Shown here: one piece after another, positions 15,290-23,449 of the stretch
Position numbering within the stretch: the first letter of the stretch is position 1
How the letters are laid out: the number at the start of each line of letters is the position of its first letter
Made by a program: the position numbers and the translations under genes
The notes under the pieces: model-generated
What the model was told of the DNA's origin: nothing
What the model saw: the letters and a program-made list of their open reading frames with translations, nothing else
Database searches by the model: none
Assembly (NCBI GenBank): GCA_947627905.1
Contig: CANQXX010000017.1
Span: forward strand, 1 to 42,791
DNA from: an uncultured Clostridia bacterium
GTDB taxonomy: Bacteria > Bacillota > Clostridia > Oscillospirales > Ruminococcaceae
Direction: 5' to 3'
Length of the DNA stretch: 42,791 nucleotides

Positions 15290-15318
15290 TTGACAATGTC
15301 ACTCAATGAATGTAAAAT
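15290..15318 (+). promoter_or_regulatory. promoter of the PHP phosphatase gene
   Basis: TTGACA (15290-15295), a 17-base spacer and TAAAAT (15313-15318), about 75 bases before the start at 15396. I saw no equally clear promoter for the divergent kinase gene. Confidence 0.7.
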
Positions 15319-15395
15319 TAAAGTACAGCATATTGTTCGGATAGGGTATTATCCCGACGAATATGAAAACGAGCTGCAAAGAAAGGATCTTTCAA

Positions 15396-16112
15396 ATGCG
15401 TATAGATTTTCATTCCCATATTCTTCCGAAAATGGACGACGGTTCCTCAGGTACAGAGGAGTCCATAAAAATGCTCAGGATGCTTTCGGATTCAAAAGTA
15501 GACCATGTAGTTCTCACTCCGCATTTTTACAGGCAGAATGAAAATATACAAAGTTTTCTTGAACGGCGCAGCAGGTCATATGAAAGACTTTGCGAAGCTG
15601 TGGAAACCGTCCGCGTAATGCCTGACTTTTCTCTCGGAGCCGAGGTGTACTTTTATCCGTCCCTGTCCTCGGACCCTGATTTTGAAAAGCTCTGTATAGA
15701 AGGCACCGATTATATTCTTCTTGAGCTTCCTTTTGAACGCTTTCACGAAAACTTTTTCAGCGAGATCACGAATTTTATGAATCGCTGTGACAAGAAAATA
15801 ATCCTTGCGCACGCCGAGCGTTACCTTAGCTTCGGGAACAAGCCGGAGGACATCAGAAGGATATGTAAGATCAACAGGCATATCATCTGTCAGATGAACT
15901 GTTCTTCCATTGCAGAGTCGGGCATATTTGAAAGGAATCGTTACCTTAAAATGATATCCGACGGAATGGTAAGCGTTATCGGAACGGATGCGCACAATCT
16001 TAAACATCGTCCTCCTCTGTTCGGAAAGGCTGAATCAATCATTGTAAAGAAGTGCGGACAGTCAGCATTTGACCGTATATGCCGCTGCGGCGAAGATATA
16101 CTCCGGAAATGA
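15396..16112 (+). CDS. PHP-type protein tyrosine phosphatase (CpsB/YwqE family)
   Basis: This 238-residue metal-dependent phosphatase of the PHP superfamily removes phosphate from BY-kinases and so resets polymer synthesis. Metal-site motifs are DFHSHILPKMDDGS at the N-terminus, TPHF, LGAEVY, LAHAER and GTDAHN near the C-terminus. The length is typical (about 240-255). The start at 15396 is chosen because AAAGGAT precedes it and the DFHSH motif begins at residue 4; the frame is open further upstream without family sequence. It lies divergent from the Wzz-BY-kinase gene across a 138-base gap, as expected for a kinase/phosphatase pair. Confidence 0.9.
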   Translation: MRIDFHSHILPKMDDGSSGTEESIKMLRMLSDSKVDHVVLTPHFYRQNENIQSFLERRSRSYERLCEAVETVRVMPDFSLGAEVYFYPSLSSDPDFEKLCIEGTDYILLELPFERFHENFFSEITNFMNRCDKKIILAHAERYLSFGNKPEDIRRICKINRHIICQMNCSSIAESGIFERNRYLKMISDGMVSVIGTDAHNLKHRPPLFGKAESIIVKKCGQSAFDRICRCGEDILRK

Positions 16113-16476
16113 CCGGCTGTGGGGTACATTTTCTGTACTCAAGCGATATCAAGGAATCATATCGTTACATATGCGGATATTCTGCTTTTATTGACCCGAT
16201 ACAACGGAAAACGAGCATAAATACCCGATAGTACGATTATCTAAATTATAACACACTGCATATAAAAAGTCAATACAAAATTACATAAATAAACATGGAG
16301 TTTTAGCCGTTGGTTTTAGCTATTTGCCTATAAATAAAGGGTTTGACGGCTTTTAAAGGCTGATATTTACAAATTAATATTACAAATATTTCAGATTTTT
16401 AAAACAATTTATACTTTTAACTGACAGCATATGTCATCGGCATAGGCGCGGACAAGGAATTTTTAGGAGGCGGCAT
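16113..16476. other. AT-rich gap without a gene
   Basis: I see no coding frame here. Small hairpins occur: GGTACA/TGTACT at about 16131-16148, CGATAT/ATATCG at about 16144-16163, and a wide AGCCGT/ACGGCT pairing (16305-16310 with 16346-16351) followed by TTTT. The first may end the phosphatase transcript weakly. No known RNA class is recognised. Confidence 0.4.
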
Positions 16477-16983
16477 ATGAATAAAAAGAAAGCAGCGCTG
16501 CTTTGCGTAATAATACTGATAATGGCAGTTATATTCAGGTTTTCGGCTCATACCGGCAGCGAGAGCAGCGAGCTGAGCATAAAGGTCACAAGGTTCATAA
16601 GCAGGATAATTTTCCGCAATTTCGGAAGTATGACCCTGTCACAGCAGCAGTTCATAGTTTCGGAATTTCATCATTTCATAAGAAAATTAGCTCATTTTAC
16701 CATATACGCAGTGCTGGGAATGTCGGTCTATTCATTCACGGAAACGACTGAGCTGAAGCTGCTGAAAAGACTGTCTCTGTCATGGGTATCATGTATTATT
16801 TACGCGGCTGCCGACGAGTTCCACCAGAGCTTTACTCCGGGACGCTCAATGCAGTTCACCGATGTAATGATAGATTCGGCAGGAGCTTTCTGCGGAATAA
16901 TTGCCGCGTTTATAATTTTTGCTGTATTTTACTACATAAAAAGAGAAACGGGAAATGAGACGGACGGCGGTTCGGACAGCTGA
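16477..16983 (+). CDS. VanZ-like membrane protein
   Basis: This 168-residue integral membrane protein has four hydrophobic helices. The VanZ-family signatures are present: RKLAHFTIYAVLG in the middle, then DEFHQSFTPGRSMQFTDVMI with a following DSAGAFCG. The original VanZ gives low-level teicoplanin resistance, but most members have unknown housekeeping roles near the envelope, so no resistance is claimed. The AGGAGG site is strong. The next gene, a RodA/FtsW-type protein, has its own promoter in the gap. Confidence 0.85.
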   Translation: MNKKKAALLCVIILIMAVIFRFSAHTGSESSELSIKVTRFISRIIFRNFGSMTLSQQQFIVSEFHHFIRKLAHFTIYAVLGMSVYSFTETTELKLLKRLSLSWVSCIIYAAADEFHQSFTPGRSMQFTDVMIDSAGAFCGIIAAFIIFAVFYYIKRETGNETDGGSDS

Positions 16984-17025
16984 ATATACGGAAATATTTC
17001 ATTTTTGAAACATTTCCGAAATCTC

Positions 17026-17054
17026 TTGAAATGTGCCGCTTTTTGATATATAAT
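17026..17054 (+). promoter_or_regulatory. promoter of the rodA-like gene
   Basis: TTGAAA (17026-17031), a 17-base spacer and TATAAT (17049-17054), about 55 bases before the start. Confidence 0.75.
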
Positions 17055-17108
17055 TGATATGTACGGCGGATAGGATATCCGCAAGACTGCATGAAAGGAG
17101 AACGGCAG

Positions 17109-18266
17109 ATGTTCAAAAGGCTGCTTAATGCTGTAGTTCAGTATATAAGAAAGCTGGATAAGCAGCTTTTCGTATTTGTATGTGCCATATCCGTATTTTC
17201 GGTAGTTCTTCTGTATTCAATGGTCCGCAATGAGGTCGCCGGGAAACCGTCGATGTACAAGATACAATTCGTCTGCTTATGCGCAGGAGCGGCTATCGCG
17301 CTGATAATGTCCGCTCTGGATTATCATAAATTTACCAAACTCTGGTTTTTGTACGTTCCCGGAGCGATCGGGCTTACTCTTCTTACCTTTACATCGCTTG
17401 GCTACAAGCCTGACGAAAGCGCCGATGATGTGGCTTGGATAGATCTTGGCTTTACAACGTTCCAGCCGTCGGAAATACTGAAAATAGCGTTTATAATGTC
17501 ATTTGCCCTGCACCTTTCAAAAGTCGGGGAAAAGCTGAACCATATCGGAAATGTTGCGCTTCTCTGTCTGCACGGAGCGATCCCCACGCTGATAGTCGTT
17601 GCTCAAGGCGACGACGGAACGGCAGTAGTGTTTTTCTTCATGTTCTTATGCATGATATTTGCAGCCGGCATATCATGGAAATACATACTTCCATGTGTAA
17701 TCGCCGCTCCCGGAGCGGTATGGCTGCTGTGGAGCAAGATAATGCTGCCGCATCAGAAAATGCGTTTTCTTGTCCTTTTTGAGGAGGATCCCATGAGTGA
17801 CCCGGATTTTGCTACCATTGCATACCAGCAATACTGGGGAAAACTTGCGCTTGGTTCGGGACAGGTTTTCGGCAAAGGTCTGTCAGCCGACGAATATGTT
17901 TACGTTCCGTATGTTCAGAATGATTTCATATTCACCTATGTGGGACAGTGTTTCGGATTTATTGGATGCGTGATACTTGTTGCGGCGTTGGCATATATCT
18001 GCATGAAGATAGTTGCTGACAGCCGTATCGCAAAGGATCCTCTGGGAAAATATATCTGCATAGGCGTTTTTGCGATGATGTTCATACACTGTGTGCTTAA
18101 TCTGGGAATGGTTTTAGGAGTAATGCCTGTTATCGGACTTCCGCTGCCGTTCGTCAGTCAGGGAGGTTCAAGCATGATAAGTATGTTCATCTGCATAGGA
18201 CTTGTCCTCAGCACATATTCGCACTCGGAAAAGCATTACAGGATATTTTACGACGCTAATTTTTAA
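17109..18266 (+). CDS. rodA: SEDS peptidoglycan glycosyltransferase, RodA/FtsW type
   Basis: This 385-residue multi-pass protein of the SEDS family polymerises lipid II into glycan strands together with a class B penicillin-binding protein. Family landmarks are WIDLGFTTFQPSEILKIA, the ALGSGQVFGKGL region, QNDFIFTYVGQ and GLPLPFVSQGGSSM near the end. About ten membrane helices are evident. The elongation (RodA) rather than division (FtsW) assignment rests on overall look and context, not on a decisive motif; no divisome genes are nearby. The ATG at 17109 follows an AAAGGAG site. Galactokinase follows after 53 bases. Confidence 0.82.
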   Translation: MFKRLLNAVVQYIRKLDKQLFVFVCAISVFSVVLLYSMVRNEVAGKPSMYKIQFVCLCAGAAIALIMSALDYHKFTKLWFLYVPGAIGLTLLTFTSLGYKPDESADDVAWIDLGFTTFQPSEILKIAFIMSFALHLSKVGEKLNHIGNVALLCLHGAIPTLIVVAQGDDGTAVVFFFMFLCMIFAAGISWKYILPCVIAAPGAVWLLWSKIMLPHQKMRFLVLFEEDPMSDPDFATIAYQQYWGKLALGSGQVFGKGLSADEYVYVPYVQNDFIFTYVGQCFGFIGCVILVAALAYICMKIVADSRIAKDPLGKYICIGVFAMMFIHCVLNLGMVLGVMPVIGLPLPFVSQGGSSMISMFICIGLVLSTYSHSEKHYRIFYDANF

Positions 18267-18319
18267 AAACAATACTTCCGGCAGCTTTGGCTGCGGAGCG
18301 AAAGGATCGGTCAGGATTT

Positions 18320-19564
18320 ATGGAAAATATAAACAGTATTCTTGCAAAACTTTACGGAGAAAAAGCCGTCGCTGCCCAGAAAGCACGCTATGAAAAAGCT
18401 GAAAAAGCATTTGAGGATATCTTCGGAAAGCAGGAGAACGTTATGATATTCTCGGCTCCGGGAAGGACCGAGGTAGGCGGCAACCACACCGACCACAACC
18501 GTGGAAAGGTGCTTGCGGCGGCAGTAGGGCTTGACGTTATCGCTTTTGCCGTTCCTTCGGACGACGGAGCTATCACTGTAAAGTCTGAGGGCTTTCCACA
18601 GGATACGGTGGATATATCCGATCTTTCGGTAAAAGAAGCGGACAAAAATACCTCTGCAGCGCTGATAAGAGGGGTCGCCGACGGTCTGAAAAGGGACGGC
18701 TTCAGCATCGGCGGATTCAAGGCGTATACAACGTCAAATGTTCTGAAAGGCAGCGGGATATCTTCTTCGGCAGCGTTTGAAGTTCTTATCGGGACAATAC
18801 TTTCCCATATGTACAATGACGGAAAGGTAAGCGCTGTTAAGATAGCACAGATAGCCCAGTATGCGGAAAACGTTCATTTCGGCAAGCCGAGCGGACTTAT
18901 GGATCAGATGGCGTCGTCGGTTGGAGGATTTATTGAAATTGATTTCAGGGATACTGCAAACCCTGTTATAGATCCAATAAGCTATGATCTTGCCTCTTCC
19001 GGGTATAGTCTTTGCATAGTTGATACAAAGGGAGACCATGCGGATCTTACTCCGGAATATGCTGCGATACCGGCGGAAATGAAGTCCGTTGCAAAATTTT
19101 TCGGCAAAAACGAGCTCCGTGATATCACCAAGGAACAGCTATGGGATAATATAGCGGAGGTCCGCAAAGCCTGCGGCGACAGGGCGGTATCCAGAGCGCT
19201 GCATTTCTTTGACGAGAACGGACGTGCTGACAGCGAGGCGGAATATCTGAGAAAAGGCGATCTTGACGGATTTTTAAGGACCGTTTCCGAAAGCGGTAAC
19301 AGTTCGTTCAAGTATTTGCAGAATATCTTTGCAGTGACGGATACACGATCGCAGGGCTTGGTGCTGGGACTTTATGCGGCGGAGAGCGTTCTTTGCGGAC
19401 GGGGAGCGTGCCGCGTCCACGGCGGAGGCTTTGCCGGAACGATACAGGCTTTTGTTCCGGACGATCTGCTTGAGGGATTTATCCGGAAAATGGAGAGCAT
19501 TTTCGGAAAGGGAAGCTGTTATGAGCTTTATATACGTCCTCTTGGAGGAACAAGGGTACAGTAA
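18320..19564 (+). CDS. galK: galactokinase (GHMP family)
   Basis: This 414-residue cytoplasmic enzyme phosphorylates galactose to galactose-1-phosphate, the entry to the Leloir pathway. The galactokinase signature is SAPGRTEVGGNHTDHN, the GHMP ATP-binding motif is LKGSGISSSAAFE, and GLMDQMASSVGG and RVHGGGFAGT complete the active site. The ATG at 18320 gives the family-like N-terminus; an upstream in-frame TTG has no support. No galT or galE is nearby, so it may feed another route or be supplied elsewhere. It is followed by a terminator. Confidence 0.88.
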   Translation: MENINSILAKLYGEKAVAAQKARYEKAEKAFEDIFGKQENVMIFSAPGRTEVGGNHTDHNRGKVLAAAVGLDVIAFAVPSDDGAITVKSEGFPQDTVDISDLSVKEADKNTSAALIRGVADGLKRDGFSIGGFKAYTTSNVLKGSGISSSAAFEVLIGTILSHMYNDGKVSAVKIAQIAQYAENVHFGKPSGLMDQMASSVGGFIEIDFRDTANPVIDPISYDLASSGYSLCIVDTKGDHADLTPEYAAIPAEMKSVAKFFGKNELRDITKEQLWDNIAEVRKACGDRAVSRALHFFDENGRADSEAEYLRKGDLDGFLRTVSESGNSSFKYLQNIFAVTDTRSQGLVLGLYAAESVLCGRGACRVHGGGFAGTIQAFVPDDLLEGFIRKMESIFGKGSCYELYIRPLGGTRVQ

Positions 19565-19568
19565 AAAA

Positions 19569-19612
19569 CGACCTGACGGCATTGCAGAAATGCCGTCGGG
19601 TCATATTTTTTA
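19569..19612 (+). terminator. terminator of galactokinase
   Basis: Stem ACCTGACGGCAT with ATGCCGTCGGGT, followed by ATATTTTTTA. Confidence 0.85.
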
Positions 19613-19666
19613 GGCTGTTCAAATGGGGCGGGTGTATTTAGAGTTAAACTTTTAACATCTACACTC

Positions 19667-19687
19667 TCAACACTCAACATTCAACAC
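19667..19687. repeat. three tandem heptamers upstream of ppk
   Basis: TCAACAC, TCAACAT and TCAACAC lie head to tail, 26 bases before the -35 of ppk. They could be an operator or simple low-complexity sequence. Confidence 0.5.
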
Positions 19688-19713
19688 TAAATGGTAAAAT
19701 TGTACCTTTTTTC

Positions 19714-19742
19714 TTGACTTTTTTGCTCAGCGGCAATATAAT
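19714..19742 (+). promoter_or_regulatory. promoter of ppk
   Basis: TTGACT (19714-19719), a 17-base spacer and TATAAT (19737-19742), about 40 bases before the ATG at 19781. Confidence 0.8.
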
Positions 19743-19780
19743 TGAATATAGAATGTTATTATGCGAAAGGAAATAACACA

Positions 19781-21901
19781 ATGAAACCATATTATGACAA
19801 CAGAGAGCTTTCATGGCTTAAATTCAACGAACGCGTTCTTGAAGAAGCTACGGATAAAAGTGTTCCGCTTTGCGAAAGACTTATGTTCGCAGCTATATTC
19901 CAGTCCAATCTGGACGAGTTCTTTATGATCCGTGTAGGCTCGCTTTATGACCGTACTCTTGTAGGCTCGGAAGAAAAGGACAATAAGACCGATATGACCT
20001 GCGCTGAACAGCTCGACGCTATTTTCAGACGCGCTGCCGAGCTTGCTCCGGCAAGGGACGAAGCATACCGCGGAATAATGTCGGAGCTTGAAAAACACGG
20101 CGTTGAGCAGGTAAATTTCCGCCAGCTTTCCAAGGAGGAAGAAAATTACCTGAAATTGTATTTTACCGCCGAGATACTCCCTCTTATATCTCCTCAGGTC
20201 ATCGACAAACGGCATCCGTTCCCGTTTTTGAAAAACAAGGAAATATATGCGGTCGCTCAGCTTGAATCCAAATCCTCCGTGAAGATAGCCCTTGTACCTG
20301 CCAGCGGAACATTTTCAAGGATAATTTTTCTTCCCGGATCAAAGAACAGGTTCATGCTCGTTGAAGAACTTATACTGCACTATATGCCGCTTATTTTTGA
20401 AAATTATAAGATACTTGATAAATCTCTTATGCGGATCACCCGCAATGCAGATATCAACATGGAGGAAGCCCTTTATGACCACGATGTGGATCTGCGCGAC
20501 GTTATGTCGGAACTCCTGAAAAAGCGCAAAAAACTTTCTCCTGTCCGCATGGAGCTTTCCCGGAAGCTCGGAGATGCCGCTATAGAGTATCTCTGCGAAA
20601 AGCTGGAGCTTTCTCCGGAGCAGATATTCAGGCAGAAATCTCCACTTGACCTTTCATTTGTCTACCCCCTCCGCAGCCGTCTGGAGGAGACCCTGCCGCT
20701 TCTTTTCTTCGGCAGAGCCGATCCTCAGCCGCCGTGCGAGATAATAAGGGAACAGCCTATACTTCCTCAGGTAATGAAAAGGGATATACTCCTGTCGTAT
20801 CCGTTTGAATCTATACGCCCGTTTTTGAAAATGCTGCTGGAAGCCGCAAACGATCCGGCGGTAATTTCCATAAAGATAACCCTTTACCGTGTGGCGTCCG
20901 ATTCAAAGGTGATCGACGCTCTTATAGCCGCCGCAGAAAACGGCAAGGACGTTCTTGTCCTTGTGGAGCTGCGTGCAAGATTTGATGAGGAAAATAATAT
21001 CGGCTGGTCAAAACGGCTCGAAAGAGCAGGCTGCAACGTTATTTACGGCCCGGAAAGCCTTAAAGTACATTCCAAACTGCTGCTGATAACAAGAAAGGAT
21101 CCCGGAGGAAAGGTCCTGTATATTACTCAGGTAGGAACGGGAAACTATAATGAAAAAACCTCCGCGCTGTATACCGATCTGAGCCTTCTTACGGCAAATC
21201 AGGATATAGGCGCAGAAGCAGCAGTAGTATTCAACGCACTTTCTACAAATACTATAGTCGAGCATACGAGCAAGCTGCTTGTTGCTCCGAGATGTCTGCA
21301 AAACAAGATAGTGGACATGATAGACGGCGAGATCGCCGCTGCGGAAAGGGGCGAACCTGCTTTTATAGGGTTAAAGCTCAATTCCCTTACGGATAAAGTC
21401 CTTATGGAAAAGCTGGTCGAAGCCTCCCAGAAAGGCGTAAAGATACGAATGGTCATAAGAGGCATATGCTGCCTTGTTGCAGGTGTGAAAGGCTATACCG
21501 AAAATATCGAGATAACCAGTATCGTAGGAAGATACCTTGAACACAGCCGCATATATATTTTCGGAACAGCGGAGCGCAGGAAAATATATATAAGCTCTGC
21601 GGATTTCATGACAAGGAATACCATACGCCGTGTGGAAGTCGCAGTGCCGATATATGATGTAAGGGTGCGCAAAAGAATAATGCATATATTCGGCGTTCTT
21701 ACAAGCGATAATGTAAAAGCAAGGAAAATGCTTCCCGACGGTACTTACGTTCATGTCAGCACGGAAGGCGAAGCGGTCGATTCACAGGCTTCGTTCATAA
21801 AGGAAGCATATGAGAATGCGGCGCGTTCGTATGTGAAAAAATATCAGAACAAAAAACAGGAAACATTCATGCAGAGGATAAGAAAATTAATGAAAAAGTG
21901 A
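19781..21901 (+). CDS. ppk: polyphosphate kinase (PPK1)
   Basis: This 706-residue enzyme reversibly moves the terminal phosphate of ATP onto polyphosphate. The N-terminal domain starts NRELSWLKFNERVLEEA and contains SNLDEFFMIRVG. The catalytic core has YPFESIRPFLKML, ITLYRVASDSKV and RARFDEENNI, the phosphohistidine region LKVHSKLLLI, GTGNYNEKTSALYTD, and the second histidine in GRYLEHSRIY. Length matches PPK1. The start at 19781 has a GAAAGGA site; the in-frame ATG upstream overlaps the promoter. Pyruvate kinase follows after 35 bases, so the two are probably cotranscribed and both adjust ATP supply. Confidence 0.95.
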   Translation: MKPYYDNRELSWLKFNERVLEEATDKSVPLCERLMFAAIFQSNLDEFFMIRVGSLYDRTLVGSEEKDNKTDMTCAEQLDAIFRRAAELAPARDEAYRGIMSELEKHGVEQVNFRQLSKEEENYLKLYFTAEILPLISPQVIDKRHPFPFLKNKEIYAVAQLESKSSVKIALVPASGTFSRIIFLPGSKNRFMLVEELILHYMPLIFENYKILDKSLMRITRNADINMEEALYDHDVDLRDVMSELLKKRKKLSPVRMELSRKLGDAAIEYLCEKLELSPEQIFRQKSPLDLSFVYPLRSRLEETLPLLFFGRADPQPPCEIIREQPILPQVMKRDILLSYPFESIRPFLKMLLEAANDPAVISIKITLYRVASDSKVIDALIAAAENGKDVLVLVELRARFDEENNIGWSKRLERAGCNVIYGPESLKVHSKLLLITRKDPGGKVLYITQVGTGNYNEKTSALYTDLSLLTANQDIGAEAAVVFNALSTNTIVEHTSKLLVAPRCLQNKIVDMIDGEIAAAERGEPAFIGLKLNSLTDKVLMEKLVEASQKGVKIRMVIRGICCLVAGVKGYTENIEITSIVGRYLEHSRIYIFGTAERRKIYISSADFMTRNTIRRVEVAVPIYDVRVRKRIMHIFGVLTSDNVKARKMLPDGTYVHVSTEGEAVDSQASFIKEAYENAARSYVKKYQNKKQETFMQRIRKLMKK

Positions 21902-21936
21902 TCCTGTCACAAAAATACTTTCAAAGGAATGATCTT

Positions 21937-23361
21937 ATGAGAAAAACAAAAATAATCTGCACTATAGGTCCGGCTACAGATGACGATAATATTCTTCGTC
22001 AGATGATGCAGGAGGGTATGAACGTTGCAAGATTTAACTTTTCCCACGGGGATTATGAGATGCACAAAAAACGTTTCGAGCAGGTCACCCGTTTAAGAGA
22101 GGAGCTTGGGCTTCCCATAGCTACTATGCTTGATACGAAAGGTCCGGAGATCCGCCTCGGAAAATTTGAGAACGATCAGCCTGTGGATATACACGACGGC
22201 GATATATTTACTCTTACAACGGAGGATATCGTCTGCACAGCCGAAAGGGCGTCCATATCTTTCAAAGGGCTTCCGGCAGATATATCCGTGGGTACAACGA
22301 TACTTATAAACGACGGTGCAGTTGAGCTCAAAGCGGAAAAGATCACGGCGACGGATATAGTCTGCAAGGTAATTGCCGGCGGAACGCTTTCAAATAACAA
22401 GGGGATAAATGTGCCCGGAGTTGAGCTTTCAATGCCGTATCTTTCGGAAAGGGATATGAGCGATCTGGAATTTGGCGCAAAAATGGGATATGATTTTATT
22501 GCAGCGTCGTTTGTACGTTCATCGGCAGATGTGAATTACCTCAGAAAATTCATAAAAAGCCTTGGCTGGACTACGCCCCGCATAATAGCCAAGATAGAGA
22601 ATATGGACGGTGTGAACAATATTGATGAGATCATTGAAGCCGCCGACGGAATAATGGTCGCAAGAGGAGATATGGGCGTTGAGATACCGTTTGAGCAGAT
22701 ACCGGCTATCCAGAAAAGTATCATTCAGAAGGTATTTCTTGCCGGAAAGAACGTTATAACGGCTACTCAGATGCTGGAATCAATGATATCAAATCCCCGT
22801 CCTACAAGAGCGGAGATAACGGACGTTGCCAATGCTATATATGACGGCACTTCCGCAATAATGCTTTCGGGCGAAACTGCTGCCGGAAAACATCCTGTTG
22901 AAGCTGTCCGCACAATGGCTCTTATTGCTGAGACAACGGAAAAGGACATAGACTATATCAAGCAGCTGGGACTTCGTCCGGCTGCAACGGAAAAGAACGT
23001 TACCAATGCGATCGCGCACGCTGCCGTGACAACAGCTCACGATATAGGCGCAAAGGCGATAATCACCGTTACAAAATCCGGTTCAACGGCGAGAAATCTT
23101 TCAAAATTCCGTCCGGCGTGCATGATAATCGGCTGTACGCCAAATCAGATGGTTCTTCGTCAGATGTGCATGAGCTGGGGAGTTTATCCGATATTTACCG
23201 ATGAAAAGGAAAATACCGACGAACTTCTTGACTGTGCGGTAAAAGCTGCGGAAAGCACTGGACTGGTCGGCAAGGGAGATACGGTAGTTCTTACAGCCGG
23301 AATACCTCTTGGTATAGCGGGAAATACGAATATGCTAAAGGTCGCCGAAGTAGAAGAATAA
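21937..23361 (+). CDS. pyk: pyruvate kinase
   Basis: This 474-residue enzyme of the last glycolytic step makes pyruvate and ATP from PEP. Key parts are the N-terminus RKTKIICTIGPAT, DTKGPEIRLG, the active-site lysine in RIIAKIENMDGV, VARGDMGVEIP and MLSGETAAGKHP. The C-terminal regulatory domain ends normally; the extra PEP-utiliser-like domain of some Bacillus and Clostridium enzymes is absent. The ATG at 21937 has AAAGGA eight bases ahead. It is downstream of ppk and closed by a terminator. Confidence 0.95.
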   Translation: MRKTKIICTIGPATDDDNILRQMMQEGMNVARFNFSHGDYEMHKKRFEQVTRLREELGLPIATMLDTKGPEIRLGKFENDQPVDIHDGDIFTLTTEDIVCTAERASISFKGLPADISVGTTILINDGAVELKAEKITATDIVCKVIAGGTLSNNKGINVPGVELSMPYLSERDMSDLEFGAKMGYDFIAASFVRSSADVNYLRKFIKSLGWTTPRIIAKIENMDGVNNIDEIIEAADGIMVARGDMGVEIPFEQIPAIQKSIIQKVFLAGKNVITATQMLESMISNPRPTRAEITDVANAIYDGTSAIMLSGETAAGKHPVEAVRTMALIAETTEKDIDYIKQLGLRPAATEKNVTNAIAHAAVTTAHDIGAKAIITVTKSGSTARNLSKFRPACMIIGCTPNQMVLRQMCMSWGVYPIFTDEKENTDELLDCAVKAAESTGLVGKGDTVVLTAGIPLGIAGNTNMLKVAEVEE

Positions 23362-23378
23362 GAACAAGTTATAAAAAA

Positions 23379-23411
23379 CAAGCGGACGGAAATAATTTCC
23401 GTCCGCTTGTT
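23379..23411. terminator. bidirectional terminator after pyk
   Basis: A 15-bp stem (ACAAGCGGACGGAAA and complement) with T-rich tails on both strands lies between convergent pyk and the beta-propeller gene. Confidence 0.9.
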
Positions 23412-23449
23412 TGTATTATTAAATTGAAAAATGATAAAAAACAGCTCTT

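Noticed and set aside
16113..16476. Possible riboswitch upstream of the VanZ-like gene
   Set aside because: Only short, weak stems are present and no known riboswitch core sequence is seen.
16477..16983. Glycopeptide resistance through VanZ
   Set aside because: No other van genes are near, and VanZ-like proteins are widespread without a resistance role.
18287..18319. Upstream TTG start for galactokinase
   Set aside because: It would add 11 residues unlike the family and would include the AAAGGA ribosome site within the coding region.
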